Below, one piece after another: positions 25,928-35,208 of a stretch of DNA of 64,000 nucleotides (its first letter is position 1; each line of letters opens with the position of its first letter). Origin of the DNA: an uncultured Acetatifactor sp. (GTDB taxonomy: Bacteria; Bacillota; Clostridia; Lachnospirales; Lachnospiraceae); assembly GCA_910585615.1 (NCBI GenBank), contig CAJUFO010000001.1, forward strand, positions 186,001 through 250,000. Direction: 5' to 3'. A program made the translations under genes and the position numbers. The notes beneath the pieces were generated by a model. That model ran no database searches. It was not told the DNA's origin and worked only from the letters and a program-made list of their open reading frames with translations.

Positions 25928-26026
25928 TTTCTATTTCTCCTTCGTTATCGCAAATATTGTTGCGTGTAATAGGGCATATAGCTGACTTCCGATGAGAACA
26001 TTTTACCATATATCATTATCCGGTAC

Positions 26027-26080
26027 AAGGGACAGAGTTGTCAAAAGAACCGTCTTGATTTTTTGACAACTCAGTCCCTT
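26027..26080. promoter_or_regulatory. 20-bp inverted repeat between divergent genes
   Basis: AAGGGACAGAGTTGTCAAAA (26027-26046) is the reverse complement of 26061-26080 except for one base; the loop is 14 bases. It sits between the minus-strand operon start (25927) and the peptide gene (26151). The arms contain TTGACA-type -35 sequence on both strands. It is a probable operator for the XRE-TPR regulator next door. Confidence 0.6.
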
Positions 26081-26150
26081 GCAAAGATTCGCGCTATGGT
26101 TTATATTTGGATTATCTTTAGATGCTACATTATACAAAAGGAAAACATGT

Positions 26151-26351
26151 ATGAAAAAGAAAACCTACTTCAAAAAAACAGCAACTACTTTTATGCTTAC
26201 CCTGCCTCTTCTGGCAGTGCTGGCCGGGAAGCAGCCAATTGGAGAGCCTGTGCCCGATACAGCAGTTCTGGAAACTGCTGTAGATGGGGAAAGAGAGCCT
26301 GGGATACAGCCCTTAAATGACAAGGATAAAGGGGATGTTATAACTAATTAA
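26151..26351 (+). CDS. small secreted peptide, candidate signalling pheromone
   Basis: 66 residues: a basic start (MKKKTYFKKTATT), a hydrophobic core (FMLTLPLLAVLAG) and a short polar, Pro- and Asp-rich tail (GEPVPDTAVLE, then GIQPLNDKDKGDVITN). This is the form of an exported peptide precursor. AAGGA lies about 8 bases before the ATG. Its 3' end overlaps by 8 bases the 3' end of a large XRE-TPR regulator gene on the opposite strand. In RRNPP-type systems a secreted peptide is re-imported and binds a TPR regulator; that role is inferred here from layout. Confidence 0.6.
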   Translation: MKKKTYFKKTATTFMLTLPLLAVLAGKQPIGEPVPDTAVLETAVDGEREPGIQPLNDKDKGDVITN

Positions 26352-28335
26352 TAGTATGCTTTTTCTGATTTTGCAGCTTCCGCCGATAAAATTCCTCAAA
26401 ATGTTTTTCTTTTCCTATTATACTGAATACAAGGCAATGTTTTAAATCCTCTTCTGGATTACACTGCCGCCGAACCGGAATGCCTTCTTTCTCGCGCTGT
26501 TCATTGTTCCACATCAAGTTATAGATTCCTCCATGAACTCCAAATGAACGGCGCTGATAAAGGCATTCTGTTATGATTTTCAGGCTGATTTCATCCGAAC
26601 GGTCATATTGCCCCATATCTCCCACTTCACTTGCCACGGAGTCCATAACAAGCTCATACATGTTGATAAAGCAGAAAATGATATAATCTCTTTCGCATGC
26701 TTCATACTGTTCCGCTAACAGGGCAATATGCCTCTCCTTTTCCTCATCCTTCCCTTTCGTCCAGTTGACCATACTGTGGATACAGTTGATTTCCTTATTT
26801 GTCAGATATTTTGCCCCAGGTTTTACGGCAATCTCGTAAGGCAGGGTGCAGGACAACGCCTCCTTGATTCGCTCCGCACATTGCCTGGAGGTGATGGTTC
26901 CCTTATGGGCCTCATTGATGGCATGACAGATTATCCATTCCTGTCTGTTGGAGGGGATTTCCAGGGAGATGAGCTCCCGAAGCCGCTCCAGCAATCGGTC
27001 GGCCTGTTCGGTATCCCAGTTCCGGATGTGGTCTCTTAGCTCGGCCATCGATGCCAGCGCCTCCGGACTGCTGGTCGCCAGCTCTGCCTGACAGTATTCC
27101 GCCGACAGGTTCAGGCGCTCCATCAGCGCATTTAAGATACTATCCTGAATCTTCTTTCCGTCTTCTTCCAGACGGCGCAGCGTCCTTTCCGAACAGAGGA
27201 TGCCGTTTTCGCAGAGCTCCGTTCTGGTGATTCCCAACATTTCCCTGCGGATCCTGACGATGTCGTTGATGCAGTAGACTTCCTTCTCCACATATAGCCA
27301 GCAGAAGTCTGTGGTTTCTCTGGGTACGCCGAACTCCATGTACACTGCCGCCAAGGCTTCCATCCATTCCCCATACTCTGTCCTCCGCTCTTCCAGCTGC
27401 GCTGCCTTTTGCACCGCCCCGACAGCAAGCTGTCCGGCAGCCAGATCCTGCAGAAATGTCTGCAGCAGCCCCAGCAGCTCCCACAGATAGTACATCCGTC
27501 CGGCCTCCCGAAGCAGCTGCACCGCTTTCTCGCACTGTGCCATGGCCGCTGTTTTCTCCGCAAGCCCCCAGGCTCCCCGGGAAAGCCCTTCCCGACATAG
27601 ATAGAATACTGCTTTGGGATATATTTTGGCCCGGCTGACCGCATCGAAGCGGGATTCCCCAATCAGGTTCAGAATCTCCTTATAGCACGTTTCCCAGTCC
27701 GGGGGCTGTTCATAGCGGAGCACCTCTAACAGCAGGTTCAGCTCCTGTACAGAGCAGATTTTCCGTGGGATGTCTCGAACACCATGGGGATGCCCATACG
27801 GCGGGGGAGCCTGTTTGCTGACAGGTGTGGGGGAAGGAAAAGCTACGGTCTGTTCCAGGGCTTCCCGGAACAGCTTGCCGGGATGTTCCTTCTGTTCCCG
27901 GGCATCCGCCTCTTCCAGGGAAGCCCTGCCTGATAGAAGCTGTGCCTCCATGCTTAGGCAGAACTGCCGCTCCAGCCGTCTGTCCACATCTTTTTCCGCG
28001 CCTGCTTCGTAGTGCTGCCGATATTCCGCTAGGGACTCTTTGGCTTGTGCCGTATCTCCTCGGGATATCAGGTAAAGCAGCTGCTGTCTCCTTTTCCAGC
28101 GCGTGTAATCTTCGGCAAAGAGGAAATGTTCATAGGCATCCGGCGATATGCCTAAGCGATATAGGAGGCTGTCGCGCAATGCCTTTCCGGCGATACGCGT
28201 TCCAGCCTCGATTCGGGCCAGCTCGCTGGCGGAGCATAGCCCATCAGACAGCTGCTCCAAGGTGATTGCATGCTCCGTCCTGTGCTCCTTCAAAAATAAG
28301 CCGAACCGCTTTTCTGTGTTCTTATGCGCATCCAT
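26344..28335 (-). CDS. large XRE-family regulator with TPR-like repeats
   Basis: About 663 residues from ATG 28335, preceded by GGGAGAAGG; a GTG at 28380 is an alternative. Residues 10-65 form a Cro/C1 helix-turn-helix (ITLEQLSDGLCSASELARIE). Alpha-helical, TPR-like repeats fill the rest. A second helix-turn-helix-like segment occurs near residue 365 (LGITRTELCENGILCSERTL). The domain order resembles peptide-responsive RRNPP regulators but the protein is about twice their size. It is convergent with a small exported peptide gene and likely acts on the nearby inverted repeat. Confidence 0.75.
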   Translation of the reverse strand: MDAHKNTEKRFGLFLKEHRTEHAITLEQLSDGLCSASELARIEAGTRIAGKALRDSLLYRLGISPDAYEHFLFAEDYTRWKRRQQLLYLISRGDTAQAKESLAEYRQHYEAGAEKDVDRRLERQFCLSMEAQLLSGRASLEEADAREQKEHPGKLFREALEQTVAFPSPTPVSKQAPPPYGHPHGVRDIPRKICSVQELNLLLEVLRYEQPPDWETCYKEILNLIGESRFDAVSRAKIYPKAVFYLCREGLSRGAWGLAEKTAAMAQCEKAVQLLREAGRMYYLWELLGLLQTFLQDLAAGQLAVGAVQKAAQLEERRTEYGEWMEALAAVYMEFGVPRETTDFCWLYVEKEVYCINDIVRIRREMLGITRTELCENGILCSERTLRRLEEDGKKIQDSILNALMERLNLSAEYCQAELATSSPEALASMAELRDHIRNWDTEQADRLLERLRELISLEIPSNRQEWIICHAINEAHKGTITSRQCAERIKEALSCTLPYEIAVKPGAKYLTNKEINCIHSMVNWTKGKDEEKERHIALLAEQYEACERDYIIFCFINMYELVMDSVASEVGDMGQYDRSDEISLKIITECLYQRRSFGVHGGIYNLMWNNEQREKEGIPVRRQCNPEEDLKHCLVFSIIGKEKHFEEFYRRKLQNQKKHTIN

Positions 28336-28376
28336 TCGTGCCTTCTCCCTTTTTGTGTTAAGCCGGAAAATATAAG

Positions 28377-29636
28377 TCACAGTCTGGGATCCCGATACCG
28401 GAACAGCACTCTTTTCAGCTCTCCGCGCTCCCCTCCTCCCGGGATGTCGGTGAGGCCGGTACGCCAGGGCACCGAGTAGGGGCCATCGGGGTCCGCTTTC
28501 AGCCTCAGGAAGACATTCCTGCGCCCGGCGGCGTACTGGGCGGCGTTCTGATGCCCTGTGCGCTCAAGCCAGGCCTGGTAGCCCTCCAGGTAGCTCTCCG
28601 CCATCTCGTCCCAGGAGCCGAACCTCTGCTGGAGCACCCTCCCGGCCCTGACGAATTCCCGGTCCAGCTCGTCCCGGTCTATCATCCGCACCAGGTACAT
28701 CATGCCCAGCAGCTGGGTGGCCCTGCACAGGTCCCAGCCCGGGTAGGGGGTGTCGTTCCTGCCTGCATGTTTTTCCGTCAGTTCGTGTACGGCCTGGAGG
28801 CCACTGCGGCGGTCATGGATGTCCCATTGCTCCCCCAGGGAGGTCCTGCGGAAATTCGCCACCATCTTCCGGCTCCCGTGGACGCCCGTCACTAAAGGCC
28901 AGCCCTCCAGCATGGAAAAGGAGTGGGCCCAGATGGCGAAGGTGGAGGCGCACCAAAGCTCCGTGTCGTTTTTGGGCAGCAGAGGATCGCGCCTCCAGAA
29001 CACAGCGGGCGCGAAGCGCCAGCGCCGCACCCCGATGACCCTGTAGAGGACGATGGCGATGATGAAGAGCCACACGGAGGCCAGCCTGCCCAGCGCCACG
29101 CCGTAATCCGCCTGGGAGAGCACCGGCACATATTCCCCGTACATGTCCACATAATGATCCGGGGCCGCCAGGAGCTCTTCATAGACCAGGACTTCCGCAG
29201 GCGGCTCCCACGCTCTCCATACCCCTATGGGCAGGCGATAGACGCCCGCCTCCTCCGTTTCCTGGATTGCTTTTTTGTTGATGTGGGCGATCACCAGCTC
29301 TCCGCTGGGGAGGTGCAGGCGGTGGTAGACCTGGTCGCCGCTGCGGACGGTGTCATAATTGACCACAGCGCCTTTTGTGATTATGGTAAAGGTATCCAGC
29401 CGCTCCATATCCGCAACGGACTCCGCCACCTGGACATCCGCTCCGGCCTGGGTCCCTGCCGCGCCCTCCTCCAGGGTGGCGTCTTTTTGATAGAATCCAT
29501 ACAGAACAGGCCCCAGGACGAACTCCGCCAGCAGGGACAGGGCGATAAGGAGTGGAATCAACAGAAACATCATCTGGTACATATTTGTCCGGAAGCCATA
29601 TATATTCCTGTTCGAAATCTTGTATCTTGCGCTCAT
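28377..29636 (-). CDS. DUF1266-type membrane protein
   Basis: About 419 residues from ATG 29636, with GGAGG upstream. An N-terminal membrane helix (MFLLIPLLIALSLLAEFVLG) is followed by an extracellular segment, a second helix near residue 190 (ASVWLFIIAIVLYRVIGV) and a C-terminal domain carrying the DUF1266 hallmark GWDLCRATQLLGMMYLVRMI. Function unknown in the family. It starts 40 bases after the surface nucleotidase gene ends on the same strand and is probably co-transcribed with it; the XRE regulator gene follows. Confidence 0.7.
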   Translation of the reverse strand: MSARYKISNRNIYGFRTNMYQMMFLLIPLLIALSLLAEFVLGPVLYGFYQKDATLEEGAAGTQAGADVQVAESVADMERLDTFTIITKGAVVNYDTVRSGDQVYHRLHLPSGELVIAHINKKAIQETEEAGVYRLPIGVWRAWEPPAEVLVYEELLAAPDHYVDMYGEYVPVLSQADYGVALGRLASVWLFIIAIVLYRVIGVRRWRFAPAVFWRRDPLLPKNDTELWCASTFAIWAHSFSMLEGWPLVTGVHGSRKMVANFRRTSLGEQWDIHDRRSGLQAVHELTEKHAGRNDTPYPGWDLCRATQLLGMMYLVRMIDRDELDREFVRAGRVLQQRFGSWDEMAESYLEGYQAWLERTGHQNAAQYAAGRRNVFLRLKADPDGPYSVPWRTGLTDIPGGGERGELKRVLFRYRDPRL

Positions 29637-29676
29637 TGACGAATCCTCCTGTAAAAATCGGTTCTTCCGCCGGGAA

Positions 29677-31659
29677 TCAACGGCAACTGCCGGCGGTCGC
29701 ATGGTTTCTGCGGGTCAGCCTGCGGACCAGCCTGATGAGCAGCCAGAATAACAGGACAATCAGGACCAGGAGCAGCAGAAGGATGCCCAGGATGATGAAT
29801 GCGAATTTGTTAGGGCTTTTTATCAAATCGCCTATGGACCTGCTGTCCTCCACCACCTTGCGGCCCTGGGCGGAAGCGTAGGCCTCCGGTATGTCGGAGA
29901 CGCCGTCCCCGTCCGCATCCTCCAGGGATTCCAGGTATCCCGCGATGGCGGCCCAGGCCTTCAGCTCCCGTCCGCCGTCCGTGAGGATGGCGTCCTCGAT
30001 ATCCTCTATGGGAGTGCCGTCGGCGAACTTGGGCTGCACGGACAGGATGCCGTAGGACACATCCGTGACGGCGCCCAGCATCTGCCCGCTGTAGAGGTCG
30101 CATACCACACGGTAGAGCTTGTCGTCTTCGATTTCCACGCGGCTGCCCTTCTCGTCGGTCATATAGCAGTCCGTGACCTTGTTCAGGATGATCCGGTGGG
30201 GATTGAAGGTAAAGTGCAGGCCGCTGATATAGAGCCTGGCGGACTTCATGAAATCCGATACGGAGGCGTCTATCTCCGCGCCGGTCTTCAGCTCCGCCCC
30301 GGTGAGGTACATGCTGATCAGGGGGTAGCCGGGGATGCCGTCCGGGCCTATCCCCAGGGAGTAGGCGTTGAACACGTCCGTGACGGTGACGTCCCCTGTG
30401 GCGAAGGTGTCGCGGACACAGCCCGAGGGCACGATGGCCACGTCGATCGGATGGGTGTCAGGGTCGTCCGCCTGCGCCGCGGCGTAGGCGAAGGAGTCGG
30501 CCAGGAGATTGCCCAGGTTGTGCTCCGTGTGGGTATAGTACAGGTCGTCGGAGGTGGCGAATTCGATATCGTTCTGCGCCAGCACCTGATCCGTGGTATA
30601 GCCGAACCGGGTCAGGTAGGTGGAGTCCACTTTCTCCATGAGGCTGTCAATTTTCGCCTGGGCCGTGGGCTCCGGCGGAATCTCCTCCGTGACGGGAATC
30701 AGCTCATAGGAATCCATCTGCCAGCGTCCGTCCGCCTGCCGGGACATGGACAGCGCCCCCAGGTTCCTGCCGTAGGAGCCGCAGGAAACGATGTAGGTGT
30801 CGCCGTGCCGGATGGGCTCATAGAGGGTGGTGTGGGTATGGCCGCTGACGATCAGGTCGATCTCGGGCACGGCCTTTGCCAGGATCTCGTCCTCGGACTT
30901 GTCGGCTTCCTCGCTGGTGCCGCTGTGGGAGACGCAGACAATCATGTCTACATCCTCCTTTTCCCGGATTTCCTTTACCGTGTCGGCAGCCGCCTCCGAG
31001 ATGTCCCGGAATTTCAGCGCGCAGGTGGGGGCGCAGGCCAGGGAATCCTCGCCGAAGACGCCCAGCACCGCGATGCGGATACCGGATTTATCCAATACGA
31101 CGTAATCTTCTACACCGTAGGCCGTGAAAGCTTCCTTTAAGAGCTGCTGGTCTTCCGTGAGCCCCTCCGCCTCCATGGCCTCCCAGTCCACATTGCACAG
31201 GGCCAGGGCCGGAACAGGGTCGCCGCTGCGCACGGCGGCGTCCAGGGCTCCGGCCAGGCCTGTGGAGCGGTAGTCGAATTCATGGTTGCCGAAGGTGCTG
31301 ACCTCGCATCCCAGATAGCCCAGCATCCGCAGTTCCGGGGCATCGGTGTTGAAGATGGTCTGGACTAAGGTCCCCATGGAGAAGTCTCCCGCGTCCAGGA
31401 GCAGTGCGTCGGGATTTTCCGCTTTTTTCCTGTCGATTAATGTCTTGATGCGGGCGAAGCCGCCCAAAGTCACGTTCCGGCTCTCCTCCACGGTGGGGAA
31501 GCTGTCCAGGTGGGAATGGGTGTCGTGGAGGAACAGGATGTCCACCTGCTCTGAGCCCTGGGGCCCGGCTTCCGCTTGCGGGGAGGGAGAGGGGAACAGG
31601 GGGAACAGCAGCATGACGGCCAGGGAGGTGAGCGCGAATTTTGTGAAAAAGTTCTTCAT
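29677..31659 (-). CDS. surface-anchored 5'-nucleotidase family phosphohydrolase
   Basis: 660 residues from ATG 31659, preceded by GAGGAG. A signal peptide (residues 1-30) leads into a metallophosphatase domain with metal-binding motifs LHDTHSHLDS, GDFSMGT, GNHEFD, VSHSG and SGHTHT. A 5'-nucleotidase C-terminal substrate domain follows. Near the end a calcium-loop-like DADGDGVSD precedes a strongly hydrophobic helix and basic tail (LIRLVRRLTRR), which anchor the enzyme outside the membrane. It likely hydrolyses nucleotides, cyclic nucleotides or related phosphoesters. Confidence 0.85.
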   Translation of the reverse strand: MKNFFTKFALTSLAVMLLFPLFPSPSPQAEAGPQGSEQVDILFLHDTHSHLDSFPTVEESRNVTLGGFARIKTLIDRKKAENPDALLLDAGDFSMGTLVQTIFNTDAPELRMLGYLGCEVSTFGNHEFDYRSTGLAGALDAAVRSGDPVPALALCNVDWEAMEAEGLTEDQQLLKEAFTAYGVEDYVVLDKSGIRIAVLGVFGEDSLACAPTCALKFRDISEAAADTVKEIREKEDVDMIVCVSHSGTSEEADKSEDEILAKAVPEIDLIVSGHTHTTLYEPIRHGDTYIVSCGSYGRNLGALSMSRQADGRWQMDSYELIPVTEEIPPEPTAQAKIDSLMEKVDSTYLTRFGYTTDQVLAQNDIEFATSDDLYYTHTEHNLGNLLADSFAYAAAQADDPDTHPIDVAIVPSGCVRDTFATGDVTVTDVFNAYSLGIGPDGIPGYPLISMYLTGAELKTGAEIDASVSDFMKSARLYISGLHFTFNPHRIILNKVTDCYMTDEKGSRVEIEDDKLYRVVCDLYSGQMLGAVTDVSYGILSVQPKFADGTPIEDIEDAILTDGGRELKAWAAIAGYLESLEDADGDGVSDIPEAYASAQGRKVVEDSRSIGDLIKSPNKFAFIILGILLLLLVLIVLLFWLLIRLVRRLTRRNHATAGSCR

Positions 31660-31694
31660 AATCGAATTTACTCCTCTTTTTTGTGAGAATAACA

Positions 31695-31770
31695 TTGGCA
31701 ATCAGATGTTTTTACATTATAATAATAATATCTGGGAGGGGAAAAGGCAATATTTAAAAAATATTAATGT
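31695..31770 (+). promoter_or_regulatory. LCP gene promoter with shared leader
   Basis: TTGGCA (31695-31700), 17 bases, TATAAT (31718-31723). The spacer and the downstream GGGAGGGGAAAAGGCAATATT closely match the promoter of the metallopeptidase gene at 10089-10154. This points to a shared regulator or a shared leader RNA. Confidence 0.65.
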
Positions 31771-31841
31771 TTCTTTTCGTGACGGATGCGCCGGGATGTG
31801 GTATAGTGCATCATAAGTCAATGCAAGAGGTGAGAAGGTGA

Positions 31842-33581
31842 ATGGACGACAACAATAAAAATGAGATGGAGCAGATTCAGCGGGGGCTGGAGGCGTTCCT
31901 GGAGAAGGAGATAGACGGGGCCGGAAATCCGGGAAGCGGCAGGAGGGAACCGGGGCAGCCGGAGTCCCCGGAAGTCCTGGAATTCCCGGATGCCCGGAGA
32001 GAGCCGCAGGATGTCCGGATCATAGAGGGGCCCTGGAGCGGGGGGCGGTCCCGGAGAGAGTGGGAATCCCGGGAGGATGAGGACGCGTATGCGGGGGACG
32101 GCGAGGACTGGGACGACTGGGAGGATTGGGAGGACGAGTCCCGCTGGAGCCCGGAGGACGGGGCATATGAAGAGGAGGAGCTCTATCCGGAGGACTGGCG
32201 GGAGGAAGCGGGGCCCCGCGGCAGACGGCCGGGATACGGGGAGGAGCCGTACCGGAGGAGACGGCCCGGATATGAAGCGGGGGCGGCAGGCGGTAGACGG
32301 CCGGAGTACGGGGAGGAACCGCCTCGGAGGAGGCATTCGGAGTACGGGTCGGAGTCGGCTGACGGCAGAAGGCCTGAGTATGGGGAGGAACCGTACCGGA
32401 GAAGGCATCCGGAGTACGGGTCGGAGTCGGCAGGCGGCAGACGGCCTGAGTACGGAGAGGCGCCGCCCCGCAGAAGGAAAGAATACGAAGAGGAGGAGAG
32501 GCCTCAGAGGAGAAAGAAGTCTCAAAAGAAAGGGAATTCCAAAGAGACAGAGCCGGAGCAGAGGGAGGGGGATTCCCGGATGACGAAGAAGCCGAAGACA
32601 CCGCCGAGGGCGCAGAAGAAACGCCGCAGGAAGAAACACAGGCTCAGGAAATTCCTGATAGCCGTGGTACTGATAATCGCCCTGTTGGGCGTGGGCCTGT
32701 ACCAGCTTGTGGGAGCGGTGTATGGAAAGATGAATTATAAGGAGCTGCCGGCCGTAGCCGCGGAGCCCATGAAGGAAGACGGAGTCGTAAACATCCTTCT
32801 GATCGGCAACGACTCCAGAGAGAACGGGGAGGACGGCCGCTCCGACGCCATGATCCTCCTGTCCATCAGCAGCAGAACGAAGACCATCTACATGACTTCC
32901 CTGCTGCGGGACATCTATGTGGACATCCCCGGGCATGACGGCAACCGCCTGAACGCGGCATACGCCTTCGGCGGCGCGGAGCTTCTCATGAAGACCATCG
33001 AGCACAACTTCGGCATCCCGGTGAACCGGTACATGCTGGTGAACTTCGAGGCCTTCGCCAATCTGGTGGACGCGGTGGACGGCATAGAGCTGGAGCTGAC
33101 CAGGGATGAAATCGAGTATGTGAACGGGTATCTGGTGGAGTACAACATGCTCACCGGCAGGGAGCAGGGCACGGACAATATGGACCTGTCCGTGGCTGAC
33201 AACGGCCCGGCGGTGGTGCACCTGAACGGCCCTCAGGCCCTGGCTTACAGCAGGAACCGCTACCTGGGCACGGACTTCGGCAGGACGGAGCGCCAGAGGA
33301 AGGTACTGACGGCAGTGATCGGCAAGCTTCCGGGAGCCGTGCTCACCAATGCGGGAGGGCTGATAGACAGCCTCATGCCGAACCTGACCACCAACTTGAC
33401 GAAGAATGAGTGCTTTTCCTTAAGCCTGATGGCGGGGAAGCTGCTGACCTACGACATCGTGTCCGACAATATTCCCCAGCCGGACACCTACCGGGACGTG
33501 ACGATCCGCCAGATGCAGGTGCTGGAGGTGGATTTCGAGACCAACATCAGATATCTGAGAGAGAAGATATACGGAGAATAG
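31842..33581 (+). CDS. LytR-CpsA-Psr family cell-wall glycopolymer transferase
   Basis: 579 residues. The first 240 residues are a disordered, charged cytoplasmic tail with tandem repeats. A basic stretch and one membrane helix (LRKFLIAVVLIIALLGVGLY, about residues 265-290) follow. The outer LCP domain carries the signature Asp/Arg residues (ILLIGNDSRENGEDGRSD, TSLLRDIYVDIPG, DFGRTERQRKVL). The family transfers lipid-linked glycopolymers such as teichoic acid or capsule to peptidoglycan. The long tail is unusual. The promoter is shared with the metallopeptidase gene. Confidence 0.88.
   Translation: MDDNNKNEMEQIQRGLEAFLEKEIDGAGNPGSGRREPGQPESPEVLEFPDARREPQDVRIIEGPWSGGRSRREWESREDEDAYAGDGEDWDDWEDWEDESRWSPEDGAYEEEELYPEDWREEAGPRGRRPGYGEEPYRRRRPGYEAGAAGGRRPEYGEEPPRRRHSEYGSESADGRRPEYGEEPYRRRHPEYGSESAGGRRPEYGEAPPRRRKEYEEEERPQRRKKSQKKGNSKETEPEQREGDSRMTKKPKTPPRAQKKRRRKKHRLRKFLIAVVLIIALLGVGLYQLVGAVYGKMNYKELPAVAAEPMKEDGVVNILLIGNDSRENGEDGRSDAMILLSISSRTKTIYMTSLLRDIYVDIPGHDGNRLNAAYAFGGAELLMKTIEHNFGIPVNRYMLVNFEAFANLVDAVDGIELELTRDEIEYVNGYLVEYNMLTGREQGTDNMDLSVADNGPAVVHLNGPQALAYSRNRYLGTDFGRTERQRKVLTAVIGKLPGAVLTNAGGLIDSLMPNLTTNLTKNECFSLSLMAGKLLTYDIVSDNIPQPDTYRDVTIRQMQVLEVDFETNIRYLREKIYGE
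32217..32477 (+). repeat. tandem 72-bp (24-residue) repeats in the LCP N-terminal tail
   Basis: About 3.6 copies of a 24-residue unit with consensus GRRPEYGEEPxRRRxPEYG. Each copy alternates basic RRR and acidic EYGEE blocks. Copies differ by point changes, so the array is old enough to have drifted. Because copies are in frame and a multiple of three, length changes would keep the gene open. Confidence 0.75.
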
Positions 33582-33638
33582 GCCGATGCCCGGAACAAGC
33601 CGGAAGAGCAGATGCGGAAGGATAAATAGGAGGAGAGT

Positions 33639-33947
33639 ATGGATCTGATATTGCTTTTGTTCATAGGAGGTACGTGCGCTTATGTGGGCGCAAAGATTCT
33701 CAGCAGCGATGAGAGGAACAAGGTGTTCAATAAGTTCCCCATCCAGGTGGAGGACGTGAAGAAGTACAATAAGTTCTGCGCCAAGCTGGTCTTTGGCTTT
33801 GGCGCGGTGGCGGTGCTCACCATGTTCTTCACTTATCTGTTCGGAGGGTGGGTCAGCCTTGTGGGCACGCTGCTTTTGATTGTGGAGGCGTATGTCACCA
33901 TGAAGATCTACAATAAGGGCGAGAAGAAGATGTTGAAGAAAAGGTAG
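33639..33947 (+). CDS. small membrane protein
   Basis: 102 residues with three hydrophobic helices: residues 1-20, a central pair around FCAKLVFGFGAVAVLTMFF and SLVGTLLLIVEAYVTMKIY. It has a basic end and the look of DUF3784-like small membrane proteins. TAGGAGGAG precedes the ATG. It lies between the LCP gene and the reductase, all co-directional. Function unknown. Confidence 0.65.
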   Translation: MDLILLLFIGGTCAYVGAKILSSDERNKVFNKFPIQVEDVKKYNKFCAKLVFGFGAVAVLTMFFTYLFGGWVSLVGTLLLIVEAYVTMKIYNKGEKKMLKKR

Positions 33948-33975
33948 CGCATCATAATGAATGGAGGAGAATAAA

Positions 33976-35112
33976 ATGGAGAAAAGAAAACTGGAGAAAC
34001 TGGGAATCGAGACGTCGCTGCTGGGATTCGGCTGCATGCGATTCCCCGTGACCGCGGATGGAAAGATTGACGAGCCGGAGGCGGAGCGGATGCTGGATAA
34101 GGCCATCGCCGCCGGAGTGAACTATATCGATACCGCCTATCCTTACCACGACGGCGCAAGCGAGCCCTTCGTGGGCAGGGCACTGAAGAAATACGACAGG
34201 CATTCCTTCTTCCTGGCTACCAAACTGCCCTGCTGGAAGGTGGAGAAGCTGGAGGACGTGGAGGCGACCTTTCAGGAGCAGCTGGGCAGGCTGCAGACGG
34301 ACTACATAGACTTCTATCTCATGCACGCCCTGAACAAGGACAGCTTCCACAAGATGGTGGAGCTGGGGGCAGTGGAGAAGCTGGAGGCCCTGAAGGCGGA
34401 GGGGAAAATCAGGTATCTGGGCTTCTCCTTCCATGACGGCTATGACGTCTTCGAAGAGATTCTGAACTACAGGGACTGGGACTTCTGCCAGATTCAGCTC
34501 AACTACATGGACACGGAGGAGCAGGCCGGGATGAAGGGATACCGCCTCACCGAGGAGAAGGGCATCCCCCTGGTCATCATGGAGCCGGTCAAGGGCGGCT
34601 CTCTGGCGGCTTTCGCGGAGGACATCACGGGGCGATTCCGGGCGCTGGATCCGGAGGCCTCCATCGCCTCCTACGCCCTGCGCTGGGTGGGGAGCCTGCC
34701 CAATGTGAAGGTCATCCTAAGCGGCATGAGCACCATGGAGCAGGTGGAGGACAACCTGAGGACCTTTGCGGAATTCAGGCCCCTTTCGGAGAAGGAGGGA
34801 AAGACCATCGAGGACATCGTGGCGCTGATCAAGGGCCGCGTCCAGAACGGCTGCACGGGCTGCCGCTACTGCATGCCCTGCCCTGCGGGCGTGGACATCC
34901 CGGGCAACTTCCGGGCCTGGAACACTTATCATATGTACCAGAACTACAACATGGTCAAGGGGAGCTGGGAGCGGAACCTGGGCGATGAGAAGCAGGCGAA
35001 GAACTGCGTGAAGTGCGGCAAGTGCGAGAAGTTGTGTCCTCAAAAGCTCCATATCCGGGAGGACCTGGAGAAGGTGCAGGCGGATCTGGACAGGAAGGAA
35101 TTCGCGTTCTGA
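33976..35112 (+). CDS. aldo/keto reductase with C-terminal 4Fe-4S ferredoxin domain
   Basis: 378 residues from ATG 33976 (GGAGGAG 8 bases upstream). The TIM barrel shows the catalytic Asp/Tyr in YIDTAYPYH, Lys in LATKLPC and the His in DFYLMHALN. A C-terminal iron-sulfur domain has cysteine groups NGCTGCRYCMPCPAGVD and NCVKCGKCEKLCPQKL. Such proteins are NADPH or ferredoxin-linked oxidoreductases of anaerobes; the substrate cannot be read from sequence. An AraC regulator follows on the same strand. Confidence 0.88.
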   Translation: MEKRKLEKLGIETSLLGFGCMRFPVTADGKIDEPEAERMLDKAIAAGVNYIDTAYPYHDGASEPFVGRALKKYDRHSFFLATKLPCWKVEKLEDVEATFQEQLGRLQTDYIDFYLMHALNKDSFHKMVELGAVEKLEALKAEGKIRYLGFSFHDGYDVFEEILNYRDWDFCQIQLNYMDTEEQAGMKGYRLTEEKGIPLVIMEPVKGGSLAAFAEDITGRFRALDPEASIASYALRWVGSLPNVKVILSGMSTMEQVEDNLRTFAEFRPLSEKEGKTIEDIVALIKGRVQNGCTGCRYCMPCPAGVDIPGNFRAWNTYHMYQNYNMVKGSWERNLGDEKQAKNCVKCGKCEKLCPQKLHIREDLEKVQADLDRKEFAF

Positions 35113-35131
35113 AATCACGTTCTGAAATGCG

Positions 35132-35159
35132 GCCCCGGCCTTCGGATGAGGGCCGGGGC
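35132..35159. other. GC-rich 9-bp hairpin between reductase and AraC gene
   Basis: GCCCCGGCC (35132-35140) pairs with GGCCGGGGC (35151-35159) with a 10-base loop. No T run follows, so termination would be weak. Confidence 0.4.
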
Positions 35160-35208
35160 AAAGCCCTGGCCTGGAGGGTCAGGGCCTGCCAAAAGGAGAT
35201 GGTCTCCC

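Noticed and set aside
30196..31140. Plus-strand open frame of about 314 codons
   Set aside because: Lies entirely over the nucleotidase gene on the other strand, which has clear catalytic motifs.
32077..32583. Plus-strand 168-codon frame in the LCP repeat region
   Set aside because: Out-of-frame reading of the same repeats; Arg/Gly-rich low-complexity sequence without a ribosome site.
31818..33221. Minus-strand open frame of about 467 codons
   Set aside because: Antisense shadow of the repetitive LCP tail; low-complexity Arg/Leu/Pro translation.
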